64,000 bases of DNA from NCBI RefSeq assembly GCF_011516765.1, contig NZ_JAAABN010000011.1:1-64000 (forward strand), written 5' to 3'. Positions within the stretch are counted from its first letter, which is position 1. The number at the start of each line of letters is the position of its first letter. The translations under genes and the position numbers were made by a program. This DNA comes from Acetobacter sicerae. Its GTDB lineage: Bacteria; Pseudomonadota; Alphaproteobacteria; Acetobacterales; Acetobacteraceae. Of this stretch, positions 55,933-64,000 are shown in pieces. The notes under the pieces are model-generated. The model was not told where the DNA came from. It ran no database searches and was given only the letters and a program-made list of their open reading frames with translations.

Positions 55933-57996
55933 TCACGTCATATCTTCGGATCGACATGGAAAACGCAGAAGCAGCGCATCATCCGTAACCTGCAAAGAAG
56001 GATTGAGCGGAAAATCACGCTCCATCCACTCTTTCCAACGCCCGACCAGCCGCGCCGTCTCCTGCCAGTGTTTCAGAATCTGTGCCGGGCTCACATCCCG
56101 CCCGCGTGTTCCCCCATCTACATGCGTGAGGGTCGCATGCGGCGTCCATACGACCCGCCATCCCGCTGCACCGGCACGCAGGCAGAGATCAATATCATTG
56201 CAGGATACCGCGAACGATTCGTCGATGCCGCCGACCTGATCGAAGACTTCCCTACGGATCATCAGACACGCACCAGTGACGGCGCTCAGATCCCGCTGAC
56301 AGATCAGCGCGTTCAGATACCCGATATCCCCGGCTTTCGCCCCGCGCTGGAGATGCGTCGCACCATCCCGCGACAGCATCACCCCGGCGTGTTGAAGTGT
56401 GCCGTCCGGATAGAGCAGCCGTGCGCCCACAATACCTACTCCCGGACGCAGACTTTGCCGCACCATCTCATCCAGCCAGCCCGGATGCAGAATTCGCACG
56501 TCATCATTGAGCAGAAGCAGCACATCTCCGCGACCAAGCGCCGCAGCCTGATTGTTCAGCCGCGCCCAGTTGAATGTGCCTTCCTGTCGGAGAATGCTCA
56601 CGATCGGATGGCGGGACAGGTCCTCAAGCAGCGCCAGCATGTCAGAACGGACACTACCGTTATCCACCACGATGATTTCCAAACGTGGATAATCCGTTTC
56701 TTCAAGAAGCCCCCGCAGGCAGGTTTGCAGAAAATCCGGCCTGTCTTTTGTGGGAATAATGATCGACACAAGCGGAACAGTGGATGGCAGCGGATAACGA
56801 ACCCGGAGACTTTCTGTTTTTCCCGGCACCAGAGCCGCTTCTGTCAGAACGACATCCGGTCGATGACGCGCAAGATGCTTTTCCGCCAACCGGCGGAAGT
56901 GCGATTGGAGAAAGACATCATCGGCATCGTTTCTGAAACGATGGAAGAGCACACTCGGCAAATGAACAATCTGTCCCGGTTTCCTGCCCTCCACGACGGC
57001 GAGTTTCAGCGCATACAGCCAGCAGGCCGAGGTCGGTGGCAGCTCACGTGATTCCTCAACGCCATCGAGTTCCTCGGCAACGTCCTGCACGCGACGCCTT
57101 GAAAAGATACAGAGCTGCCCAAGCGTATCACTTGCCAGCAGTTGATCCTCGCTCCAGCCCGGCTTCAGGCAGGCTCCGACGTGATCGCCTGTCCGATCAA
57201 TCCTGTCTTCATCCGTGAAAAGCAGGATGGTTTCAGGCCGGGCTTCCAGCGCTGTGACGATACGGGCAAGAGCGCCGTCTGCCAGCCGATCTCCCGGTTC
57301 AATGAAAGCGACATAGGTCGCCTGCCCTTCGAGCCGCTTTGTCGTGCGTCGGATGCGCCGCTGGTCCGGATCGGTATTCAGGCGCCCGAATACCTCGGCA
57401 GAGGCGGCCACATGCAGCGTCCAGTTCACGTCTTCCTGCCTGAAGAACGAGTTCAGGGTGAGCCGGGCGGCTTCAATGTCATCGCTTCCGACAGTCATAT
57501 GGACATCGAAAGAGACACGGCTTCGACACGATTTTTTTAGGCTACCCCCTGTCTCAGTCTGCAAGGCTGAAAGGAACCACAGCGCATAGGCGCGGTCATC
57601 ATCAGGAGAAGCGCTTTCCGGATAACACAACCGAAACGGCATGATCCCGGCGCGGTTTTCAGGAAGCTGTGCCGCCACGACCAGATCCTCACAGAGGCGC
57701 TGCTTCAGATCCGCATCGGAGGAAACGGAAATGCCCGTCCTGTGTTCATACATCCGACGAAACTCGTCTGATTGCACGACAATCCGTGCCAGACAGCGCA
57801 ACGAAGCCTGCGTCACTTCCCCGGTTCTACGATCCACCGTGCGGCGCATAAGTCGCATGATCTCGCCCTGATCGGGCAGACGTTTCAATCCGACACGAAA
57901 CATCGCGCCCATGGCGAGGGCCGCCTCATGGATCTGTCGTGCGGAAAGCGACACGGCACGCCCCGGAAGAGTCTCAAAATATCGTTTTTGTATCAA
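55933..57996 (-). CDS. Large glycosyltransferase with GT2 domain
   Basis: A 687-residue protein. The first ~150 residues are helical (QIHEAALAMGAMFRVGLKRL; ASLRCLARIVVQSDEFRRMY), resembling DUF4214-like modules at the ends of some glycan enzymes. A middle region (SFDVHMTVGSDDIEAARLTL, VAFIEPGDRLADGALARIVT) looks like a degenerate GT2-type domain. The C-terminal GT2 is canonical: VPLVSIIIPTKDRPDFLQTC, DVLLLLNDDVRILHPGWLDE (metal DxD-like), GARLLYPDGTLQHAGVML and SCNDIDLCLRAGAAGW. Such two-domain GTs make surface polysaccharides. It is on the minus strand, divergent from the GT4 pair. Confidence 0.82.
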   Translation of the reverse strand: MIQKRYFETLPGRAVSLSARQIHEAALAMGAMFRVGLKRLPDQGEIMRLMRRTVDRRTGEVTQASLRCLARIVVQSDEFRRMYEHRTGISVSSDADLKQRLCEDLVVAAQLPENRAGIMPFRLCYPESASPDDDRAYALWFLSALQTETGGSLKKSCRSRVSFDVHMTVGSDDIEAARLTLNSFFRQEDVNWTLHVAASAEVFGRLNTDPDQRRIRRTTKRLEGQATYVAFIEPGDRLADGALARIVTALEARPETILLFTDEDRIDRTGDHVGACLKPGWSEDQLLASDTLGQLCIFSRRRVQDVAEELDGVEESRELPPTSACWLYALKLAVVEGRKPGQIVHLPSVLFHRFRNDADDVFLQSHFRRLAEKHLARHRPDVVLTEAALVPGKTESLRVRYPLPSTVPLVSIIIPTKDRPDFLQTCLRGLLEETDYPRLEIIVVDNGSVRSDMLALLEDLSRHPIVSILRQEGTFNWARLNNQAAALGRGDVLLLLNDDVRILHPGWLDEMVRQSLRPGVGIVGARLLYPDGTLQHAGVMLSRDGATHLQRGAKAGDIGYLNALICQRDLSAVTGACLMIRREVFDQVGGIDESFAVSCNDIDLCLRAGAAGWRVVWTPHATLTHVDGGTRGRDVSPAQILKHWQETARLVGRWKEWMERDFPLNPSLQVTDDALLLRFPCRSEDMT

Positions 57997-58082
57997 ATAT
58001 ATTTCGATCCGCTATCAGGTTGACGGAGACCCTCCGGTAATGGTGGATGCCTGCACGCCGTCACGTAACAGGCCTGAGCCTT

Positions 58083-59558
58083 ATGATACGATCTTCTTCT
58101 CAATGCACGATCCGCGTCGATGTTGACGATCTTTTCCAGTATGCGATGGCCAATCCCAGACCAAGTGGAATCCAGCGTGTCGTCTACGAAATTCTGGGCG
58201 TTCTGGAGGAGCGTGCGGCCGTGCATCCTCAGCAGCCACGTATTCTGTTCGTACGCAGGGGTCGGAGCGGTGAACCTTTTGCAGAAGTCTCATGGTCCGA
58301 CATCACCGCTCTGTTCAGCACACTCACCGGCATGGAACAGACAAGTGAAAGACGCAGCAATACCCGTCGCACCGGACAGTCTCTTCTTCGTCAGCCTCGC
58401 TTTGGTGAAAACCTGCGCAGAACCCTGATTTCAAAATTTCAGTCCATGCCGGACGATATAGGAAAACCTCTTCTGGCGTCCGGCATTGCGCAAATCCGGG
58501 CAGCCCACCTGCTCCGGCAATGCTTCCGACCGCCACATGACAGGCAGGCCGCTTCCAAAACGGAATCTTCTTCCGAAGTCTTCTCTTATAAAACAACGAT
58601 ATTTTCCAAGAATACAATATCATCAGAACAAAAAGACATCTTTCTGATTCTCGGCGCGGCATGGTGCGATCCGCTTTTCAGTGAACGCCTTCGCCATGCG
58701 CGCGAACAGTATGACATGCGACCCGTGCTGCTCGTCCACGACCTGATACCGTCTCGTCGTCCGGAATGGTGTGATCCTTCTCTTGTCAGGAATTTTCAGC
58801 ACTGGCTGAAGACCAGTCTTCCACACTGTTCCCGGCTTCTGGCAGTCAGCAGAGCGACCGCGCGAGATGTAGAACAGTATGCAACCGAACACGGGCTGGA
58901 ACTGTCTCCTCCTGTTCAGGTGATGCCCATGGGCTCAGGCTTCAGCAGTATGCTGACAGGATCAGGGACACTTCCAGTCGGACTGCCCGCCGCAGGCTCC
59001 TATGTTCTGTTCGTTTCCACACTGGAAGTGCGCAAGAATCACGCATTCCTGCTGCGCGTCTGGCGTCGTCTTCTCAACGAGGGAAAAGAGGCCGACATTC
59101 CGACACTGGTTTTTGCCGGACGTGTCGGCTGGCTGGTGCGTGACCTGACGCAGCAACTCGATAATAGCGACTGGCTGAACGGCAAGATCAGACTCATTTC
59201 AGATCCAACGGACGAAGAACTGAAATATCTCTATCAGGGCAGTCTTTTTACCATCTTCCCATCCCTGTTTGAAGGATGGGGCCTGCCGGTGTCGGAAAGC
59301 CTGATGATGGGTGTTCCCTGCCTTGCATCGCACGCCACATCAGTGCCGGAAGCCGGGGGACAGTTCGCCCGTTACTGTGACCCTGAAAACGTCACGGACG
59401 CAGTAGAAAAAATTCGCGAACTTCTCGCTGACCGCGAACAACTCTCTTTGTGGAAAAACGAGATCAGAACAGGCTTCATGCCCACCTCATGGGAACAGTC
59501 CGCCGACATGCTGCTGGACACCTGCCTTGCAACGTCCCACGAGGAGGCCCGACCGTAA
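58083..59558 (+). CDS. GT4-family glycosyltransferase (tandem copy 1)
   Basis: A 491-residue enzyme with a distinctive N-terminal RPSGIQRVVYEIL segment and a GT-B C-terminal domain: SYVLFVSTLEVRKNHAFLLR, LVFAGRVGWLVRDLTQQL and the nucleotide-sugar-binding FPSLFEGWGLPVSESLMMGV, typical of GT4. A middle part (residues ~110-170) is serine/lysine-rich and may be disordered. The ATG at 58083 follows a weak site. Its stop overlaps the next gene's start (TAATG). It is probably part of a surface-polysaccharide pathway with the neighbouring GT2 gene. Confidence 0.85.
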   Translation: MIRSSSQCTIRVDVDDLFQYAMANPRPSGIQRVVYEILGVLEERAAVHPQQPRILFVRRGRSGEPFAEVSWSDITALFSTLTGMEQTSERRSNTRRTGQSLLRQPRFGENLRRTLISKFQSMPDDIGKPLLASGIAQIRAAHLLRQCFRPPHDRQAASKTESSSEVFSYKTTIFSKNTISSEQKDIFLILGAAWCDPLFSERLRHAREQYDMRPVLLVHDLIPSRRPEWCDPSLVRNFQHWLKTSLPHCSRLLAVSRATARDVEQYATEHGLELSPPVQVMPMGSGFSSMLTGSGTLPVGLPAAGSYVLFVSTLEVRKNHAFLLRVWRRLLNEGKEADIPTLVFAGRVGWLVRDLTQQLDNSDWLNGKIRLISDPTDEELKYLYQGSLFTIFPSLFEGWGLPVSESLMMGVPCLASHATSVPEAGGQFARYCDPENVTDAVEKIRELLADREQLSLWKNEIRTGFMPTSWEQSADMLLDTCLATSHEEARP

Positions 59559-60943
59559 TGTCCATGCTATGGGTCGATGTGACCGATCTGCTCGATTACC
59601 TTGGTCAACACAACAGACCGAGCGGCATCCAGCGCGTTGTATCCGAACTCGGCCGGGCTCTTGTGGAATGCGCCCTGGAACGCGTACGGTTCGTAAGGCG
59701 CTTTGCAGGCCCGTGTGATTTTGAAACAGTCAGCTGGCAGGACATGGAAAGCCTTTTCGCAAAGGCGGCGGAAAAGGTCATTGCACACGGAACTGTGCAG
59801 ACCGCAGTTTCATCATCTGATGATGCAGGACTATCCATCCCTCCTCAGGGACGGCTCGCTCTCATCAGAGAATCAGCCGCCATGCAGATTTCCACTTTCC
59901 GACACCTGAACCGGCTTGCGGACAATCTGGCCAGTCGGGTCAGGAGAGCTGTTCGTCATAGATCAGGACAGCATCACGCCGCTCTCCTGCACACTGACTC
60001 CGGCCGCCTGCTGTCCGAGCTTGCCCGTCCCGGCGATTTCTTTTTGGTTCCCGGCTCCCCTTGGGATTTTGCGGACTATTCCCAGACCGTGCGTTGGTTG
60101 CGCGATAGCCGAAGGGTAACATTCGGGCTGTTGATCCATGACATGATCCCGATTTTCAATCCTGAATGGTGTGATCGCGGTGTGATCGCAAGCTTCACAA
60201 GCTGGCACAGGACCGTGCTGCCGCTGGCGGACCATGTTTTCACAACCAGCGCCGCTACGGCATGCGATGTTCAGAAATACGCCCGACAGGAAAGGATCTC
60301 TCTGCCATCGGAACCGGTGCCCATCGGCGTGGGCGCAGCCTTTCACCGCCATACGCCCGGATCAGGCCGTCCTTCCCATCTTCCTGCGCCCAACAGTTAT
60401 GTTCTGTTCGTCTCCACACTTGAGGCGCGGAAGAATCACATCCAGATGGTGCGGGTATGGCGTCGTCTTGTGGAAGAACGGGGCGCTGCCCATGTGCCGA
60501 CGCTGGTTTTCGCAGGGCGTGCCGGCTGGCTGGTGCATGATCTGATGCAGCAACTTGCAGGCATGAAGTGGCTGGACGGGAAAATACGCCACATCCCCAG
60601 CCCTACCGACAGGGAACTGGCATTTCTCTATGAGGACTGCCTGTTCACCGTGTTCCCCTCACTCGCCGAGGGGTGGGGTCTTCCCGTTTCGGAAAGTCTG
60701 GCGGCCGGCAAACCCTGTCTGGCGTCCGGCACGACCGCCATACCGGAAGCCGGAGAGTCGCTGGCGCGCTACTTCGACCCGGACAATGCAGAAGATGTTT
60801 TCAAAGCAATTTCAGAAACACTGGATGATCCGCAGGCGCTGTCTGAGTGGAGCAACCGCATTCGCAGGGCGTACAACCCTCCGCAATGGCGGGACTGCGC
60901 GCAGCGGATTCTGGAGCGGACCGCTGCCTGCGGCCAGTCCTGA
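59558..60943 (+). CDS. GT4-family glycosyltransferase (tandem copy 2)
   Basis: A 461-residue paralogue of the previous gene. It opens MLWVDVTDLLDYLGQHNRPS, with the same GIQRVVSELGRAL module, and repeats the GT-B landmarks: SYVLFVSTLEARKNHIQMVR, LVFAGRAGWLVHDLMQQL and FPSLAEGWGLPVSESLAAGK. A GAGGAGG ribosome site at 59541-59547 and the one-base TAATG overlap show translational coupling with copy 1. The catalytic landmarks are kept, so both copies appear active. Acceptor and donor are unknown. Confidence 0.86.
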   Translation: MSMLWVDVTDLLDYLGQHNRPSGIQRVVSELGRALVECALERVRFVRRFAGPCDFETVSWQDMESLFAKAAEKVIAHGTVQTAVSSSDDAGLSIPPQGRLALIRESAAMQISTFRHLNRLADNLASRVRRAVRHRSGQHHAALLHTDSGRLLSELARPGDFFLVPGSPWDFADYSQTVRWLRDSRRVTFGLLIHDMIPIFNPEWCDRGVIASFTSWHRTVLPLADHVFTTSAATACDVQKYARQERISLPSEPVPIGVGAAFHRHTPGSGRPSHLPAPNSYVLFVSTLEARKNHIQMVRVWRRLVEERGAAHVPTLVFAGRAGWLVHDLMQQLAGMKWLDGKIRHIPSPTDRELAFLYEDCLFTVFPSLAEGWGLPVSESLAAGKPCLASGTTAIPEAGESLARYFDPDNAEDVFKAISETLDDPQALSEWSNRIRRAYNPPQWRDCAQRILERTAACGQS

Positions 60944-60989
60944 ATCCCCTGTCACCGGAGAGCCTCATTCACTCTCCGGCACAGCATTC

Positions 60990-61979
60990 TCAGAAACCGG
61001 CGTCTTTCCAGGGATTGGAAAGCGGGCGGGCGCCATAGTGAGAAATTACTTCGGACGCCGCCAGCGAGGCCAGCCGTCCGCATTCTTCCAGTGAACGGTT
61101 CGAGGTAAGGCCGGTCAGGAAGCCCGCTGCATACGCATCGCCAGCGCCGGTCGTATCTACAACCTGTGTCGGCACGGGAGCGATATCGACCCGCTCGCCG
61201 CCACGGATCACCACGCTGCCCAGTTCGGAGCGTGTCAGCGCCGCGAAGCTGGTGTCTTCCGCAACATGTCGCGCAGCCGTTTCAAACTTGTCCGTCTGAT
61301 ACAGCGCGCAGATCTCATTCTCATTGGCGAAGAGAATATCAATGTGCCCCTTGATCAGATCCAGAAATGCGTCCCGATGACGGCCTACGCAGAAGGGATC
61401 CGAAAGAGAAAGGGAAACCTGACGCCCGGCGTTATGCGCCAGTGTCGCCGCCCGTCGGAAGGCTTCCTGCGCATGCGGCGGATCAAAGAGATAACCTTCA
61501 AGATAGACGATGGAGGACGCTGCAATGACATCATGCAGAACGTCTTCCGGGGAAAACTGCGTGCAGGCTCCAAGATACGTGCACATCGTACGCTGGCCAT
61601 CCGGCGTGATCAGCACGATGCAACTCGCCGTCGCCAGATTGGCCCCCAGCCGTCCGTCCAGCGGTTTGGACGGAAAGGCGACACCACATCCACGCATGTC
61701 TTCAGAAAATGCGTTTCCGGCCGTGTCGCCCGAGACCTTGCCGAGATACGCCACACGAGAACCGAGCTGGGCCGCCGTCACGCAGGTATTGGCGGCTGAT
61801 CCACCCCCCGTCTCGCACTCGACCTGCACCGCATCCCGCAGGGTTTTTACCCTATCCTCATCAATCAGGGTCATGCTGCCGGCCACGAGGCCCTGAGCTT
61901 CGAGGAAATCGAAACTCACCTTCGCCAGCACATCCGTGATGGCGTTTCCTATACCGCAAAGATCGTAAAGGATGGTCAT
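60990..61979 (-). CDS. PfkB-family carbohydrate/nucleoside kinase (adenosine kinase-like)
   Basis: A 329-residue ribokinase-fold kinase. The first PfkB signature region is ETGGGSAANTCVTAAQLGSR (with lid YLGKVSGDTAGNAF) and the catalytic one is QVVDTTGAGDAYAAGFLTGL, with Asp of the GAGD motif as the base. VSLSLSDPFCVGRHRDAFLD and DILFANENEICAL are typical of bacterial adenosine kinase-like PfkB proteins in alphaproteobacteria. Sugar kinases are the alternative. The ATG at 61979 matches the family start; the longer frame from 62060 is rejected. Convergent with the GT4 pair. Confidence 0.85.
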   Translation of the reverse strand: MTILYDLCGIGNAITDVLAKVSFDFLEAQGLVAGSMTLIDEDRVKTLRDAVQVECETGGGSAANTCVTAAQLGSRVAYLGKVSGDTAGNAFSEDMRGCGVAFPSKPLDGRLGANLATASCIVLITPDGQRTMCTYLGACTQFSPEDVLHDVIAASSIVYLEGYLFDPPHAQEAFRRAATLAHNAGRQVSLSLSDPFCVGRHRDAFLDLIKGHIDILFANENEICALYQTDKFETAARHVAEDTSFAALTRSELGSVVIRGGERVDIAPVPTQVVDTTGAGDAYAAGFLTGLTSNRSLEECGRLASLAASEVISHYGARPLSNPWKDAGF

Positions 61980-62244
61980 ACCTTGGTCCCGCTGACTGAA
62001 AAGCTGGTCTCCTCTACCTCCAATGTACTGGCGCAGTCCATGCCTCCAGAGCCCCCTCATTTCCGTTCCCGATCCCCGGAGAAGCGTTTATCAGCCATTT
62101 TCCGGGAAAATTCCGTAACGAACTCCCTTGTCGAGCGCCCCCTTATGCGTATAACCGTGAGGAACCGCTGACATTGGCTACAGACTTCCATTCCGAAGCT
62201 GACGATGTCGGCAGCTATCCGGTCGCCTTGCGGCCCATACACGA

Positions 62245-63000
62245 GTGACGGGGTTTTTCTTGCTATTCAAGAGACACAAACCTGACGCCTCCAAGACCCA
62301 GTCAGCCGGGTCGGCCACGTCTGCGACCGGTAGCAATGCCGGCGTTCCCCGGTCGCCTGCTTCTGGTTCTTCCGAAAGCAAATCTGCAAAAGCAGATGCT
62401 GGCGGACATGGAGCCATCTTTTCGCCCAAGCCGGCAGGCGAGTCAGACAGGTCGCTAACCAGCACTGCTGGTTCTTCCTCACCTTCGAAGGATTCAACAT
62501 CTATGGGTCGTGCTCCCTTTCCTCCCACGTCCGGAACTCCGGGGTCATCCCCTGCCGGTGGTCCTACCCCGCCGAGCGCACCGCTCGCAGGCGGACAGGG
62601 CATCGTCCCGGGCCAGCGCCCTTCGGCCGTGAACGCCCCGCGTGATGATCGTCGCACCCTCGTTGTCGGTCGCGGCATCAGCGTTCAGGGCTCCGTGCAG
62701 GATGCAGAGCGCCTCGTGGTTGAAGGCACTGTCGAGTCCAGCATGATCAACGCCAAGGAGCTGTCCGTTGCTCCGGGCGGTCTGTTCCGTGGTGGCGTCG
62801 AAGTGGAAGACGCAGAGATCGCCGGCACCGTTGACGGCACGCTGACTGTTCGCGGTCACCTGACCGTTGCAGCAACCGGCCGTCTGCTTGGCAAGGCGAC
62901 CTGCAAGCGTCTGCGCGTTGAAGATGGTGGTCAGATCACAGGTCAGCTGGAAATGCTCTCCGACAAGGATGTAGCGACCAAGACCGACAAGCCTGCCTGA
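62245..63000 (+). CDS. Bactofilin (polymer-forming cytoskeletal protein)
   Basis: A 251-residue protein with a long Ser/Gly/Pro-rich, probably disordered N-terminal half and a C-terminal bactofilin beta-helix: TLVVGRGISVQGSVQDAERL, VVEGTVESSMINAKELSVAP, EIAGTVDGTLTVRGHLTVAA and GKATCKRLRVEDGGQI. Bactofilins polymerise without nucleotide and organise cell-wall or envelope machinery. It uses GTG at 62245, or a TTG five codons later giving the common short hydrophobic-basic start (LLFKR); the ribosome site is weak for either. The disordered head is longer than in Caulobacter BacA. Confidence 0.87.
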   Translation: MTGFFLLFKRHKPDASKTQSAGSATSATGSNAGVPRSPASGSSESKSAKADAGGHGAIFSPKPAGESDRSLTSTAGSSSPSKDSTSMGRAPFPPTSGTPGSSPAGGPTPPSAPLAGGQGIVPGQRPSAVNAPRDDRRTLVVGRGISVQGSVQDAERLVVEGTVESSMINAKELSVAPGGLFRGGVEVEDAEIAGTVDGTLTVRGHLTVAATGRLLGKATCKRLRVEDGGQITGQLEMLSDKDVATKTDKPA

Positions 63001-63016
63001 TCAGGGAGTCAGAAAA

Positions 63017-63036
63017 GCACAGTTTCAAACCTGTGC
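63017..63036 (+). other. Short stem-loop before the bactofilin terminator
   Basis: GCACAG (63017-63022) pairs with CTGTGC (63031-63036), an eight-base loop between. Lies 17 bases after the bactofilin stop and just ahead of the main terminator. Confidence 0.4.
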
Positions 63037-63050
63037 GTCTGATTACAAAA

Positions 63051-63075
63051 AACCCGCCATATGGCGGGTTTTTTT
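63051..63075 (+). terminator. Intrinsic terminator of the bactofilin gene
   Basis: Perfect palindrome AACCCGCCAT/ATGGCGGGTT (63051-63070) followed by T residues to 63075, with A residues to the left, so it can also act for minus-strand transcription from gcrA. A textbook Rho-independent structure. Confidence 0.92.
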
Positions 63076-63171
63076 GTTGCCACTTTCTGATTAAGCCGCA
63101 GAATCTCTTCTCCTGGGGGATGGAAGCAACGAGACGGCCTCCATCCGATAGAAAAGCTCCTGATTTCCCAC

Positions 63172-63930
63172 TCAGCCCGCGTTTTCGCGACGATCACGCA
63201 ACTTGACGTAAGCCATGGCAGCATGTTCCGCGCAATAAGGCTTGCCCGGCAAAGGTGTCGCACCACAGAAGTGGAAACCCGGGGTTCCCGGATCACCCAG
63301 CGGCCAGCAGCAGGTTGCACTGCGACGACGAGGCTCCATCACGGCAGCCAGCCGCTGAGCGGCGGGACGCGAGGCCGGAGAAGCTTTTTTCGCGACCGGA
63401 GCGGGCTTTTCTACGACAGCCTCTTCCTGCGCCACTTTAGCCAGAGCTGGAACTGTCGCTTTCACGCGCTGTTCAGCGGGCTTTTCGTTCACGGCAACAG
63501 TTTCCAGCGGCTTTGCGGGAGCGCTTTCTGTCTTCATGCTGCTGACAACGACCGGCTTTTCAGCAGGCTTTTTAACCTGAGACGCTGGCGCCTCTCCGCT
63601 GGTTGCTGCATCAGCAGTGACCGCGGCTGGTGGCTGAGCAGCAACCGCGCTTACGGACGCAGCAGGCGCACTCTCGGCAGCACCTGTTTCCTTGGCAGTA
63701 CGACGTGGTGCCGACGCCTTGGCCTGTTCTCCGGTCTCTGCCGTTTTCTTGGCGGCTGTTTTTCCATCCTGTCGACGAATCGGAGACGGACGTGCGGGAA
63801 GTCCCAGACGGTGAGCCTTGCCCACCACCGCGTTCTTTGTAATTCCGAGTTGTCGCCCGATCTCAGCCGTTGACAGTCCTTCCTGCCATAAAGCCTTGAG
63901 ACGGGCGATTGTCTCGTCTGTCCATTCCAT
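63172..63930 (-). CDS. gcrA: Cell-cycle regulator GcrA
   Basis: Sigma70-cofactor regulator of the alphaproteobacterial cell cycle. In Caulobacter it acts on promoters with CcrM-methylated GANTC sites. The N-terminal MEWTDETIARLKALWQEGLS and GITKNAVVGKAHRLGLPAR are canonical. A long Ala/Pro/Lys-rich linker (residues ~55-200, more extended than usual) joins a cysteine-containing C-terminus: CCWPLGDPGTPGFHFCGATP and PYCAEHAAMAYVKL. The ATG at 63930 has a GAGAGG site. Its right-hand neighbour is outside the window. Confidence 0.95.
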   Translation of the reverse strand: MEWTDETIARLKALWQEGLSTAEIGRQLGITKNAVVGKAHRLGLPARPSPIRRQDGKTAAKKTAETGEQAKASAPRRTAKETGAAESAPAASVSAVAAQPPAAVTADAATSGEAPASQVKKPAEKPVVVSSMKTESAPAKPLETVAVNEKPAEQRVKATVPALAKVAQEEAVVEKPAPVAKKASPASRPAAQRLAAVMEPRRRSATCCWPLGDPGTPGFHFCGATPLPGKPYCAEHAAMAYVKLRDRRENAG

Positions 63931-64000
63931 GACACGCCTCTCCCATTCTCGGACGGTCGCACCCGGTTCCGAGTTCTGAGCGAAAATATGATTTTCGCCA

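Overview
This window looks like chromosomal DNA of an acetic acid bacterium (Acetobacteraceae, Alphaproteobacteria), probably close to Acetobacter. The grounds are moderately high GC coding DNA with AT-rich intergenic gaps, a GcrA cell-cycle regulator, an OprB-type sugar porin, the fused ispDF gene, a plant/alphaproteobacterial-type glutamate-cysteine ligase, the flgF-flgG-flgA-flgH order, and protein sequences that resemble that family throughout. The genus is an inference. No rRNA, tRNA, CRISPR array, intact insertion sequence or prophage was seen.

Layout. 0.1-9 kb: transport and redox genes (dctA, purU, an OprB-like porin, a KgtP-like MFS symporter, a nitroreductase, a UbiH-type hydroxylase). 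9.1-12.5 kb: flagellar rod, P-ring chaperone and L-ring genes. 12.5-14.5 kb: an AT-rich island with a GT61-like glycosyltransferase carrying a discoidin-like tail. 14.7-21.2 kb: fusA, rpmB, an Atm1-type ABC exporter, a Nudix hydrolase and a lipoprotein. 21.3-22.6 kb: a MerR regulator and a metal cation transporter sharing a textbook 19-bp-spacer operator, probably acquired. 22.7-31 kb: an AraC/NTF2-like pair, cpdB-ispDF, gshA, rsmE and ubiA. 31-33 kb: a small GcrA-like HTH protein and a DEAD-box helicase with a DEGD motif. 33.3-38.2 kb: biotin genes, bioF-bioH-like-bioCD facing away from bioA. 38.5-44.8 kb: two Tat-exported PLP aminotransferase paralogues flanking a TonB-dependent receptor, followed by xthA. 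45-54.3 kb: dipeptidase, uvrC, pgsA, a lipoprotein, moaD-moaE, a response regulator, an L,D-transpeptidase-fold protein and a CPA1 antiporter. 54.5-61 kb: a monooxygenase-fold protein and a glycan cluster (phosphosugar isomerase, double GT2, tandem GT4). 61-64 kb: a PfkB kinase, a bactofilin and GcrA.

The most unusual locus is 38.5-44.1 kb. Two closely similar aminotransferases carry twin-arginine signals and so should work in the periplasm. They flank an outer-membrane TonB receptor. The gap after the first copy holds a decayed 25-codon copy of the 3' end of xthA, the gene that follows the second copy. The aminotransferase and the neighbouring end of xthA were therefore duplicated together. 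A plausible but unproven role is periplasmic modification of a ligand imported by the receptor, as with the Tat-exported PLP enzymes that tailor pyoverdine in pseudomonads.

Other points of interest are the bioC-bioD fusion, the MerR/cation-transporter cassette, a CpdB without a visible signal peptide whose stop overlaps a possible ispDF start, and several hairpins with no assigned role. Many start sites were moved inward from the longest open frame, on the basis of Shine-Dalgarno sequences, signal peptides or family starts. These choices are explained in the entries.
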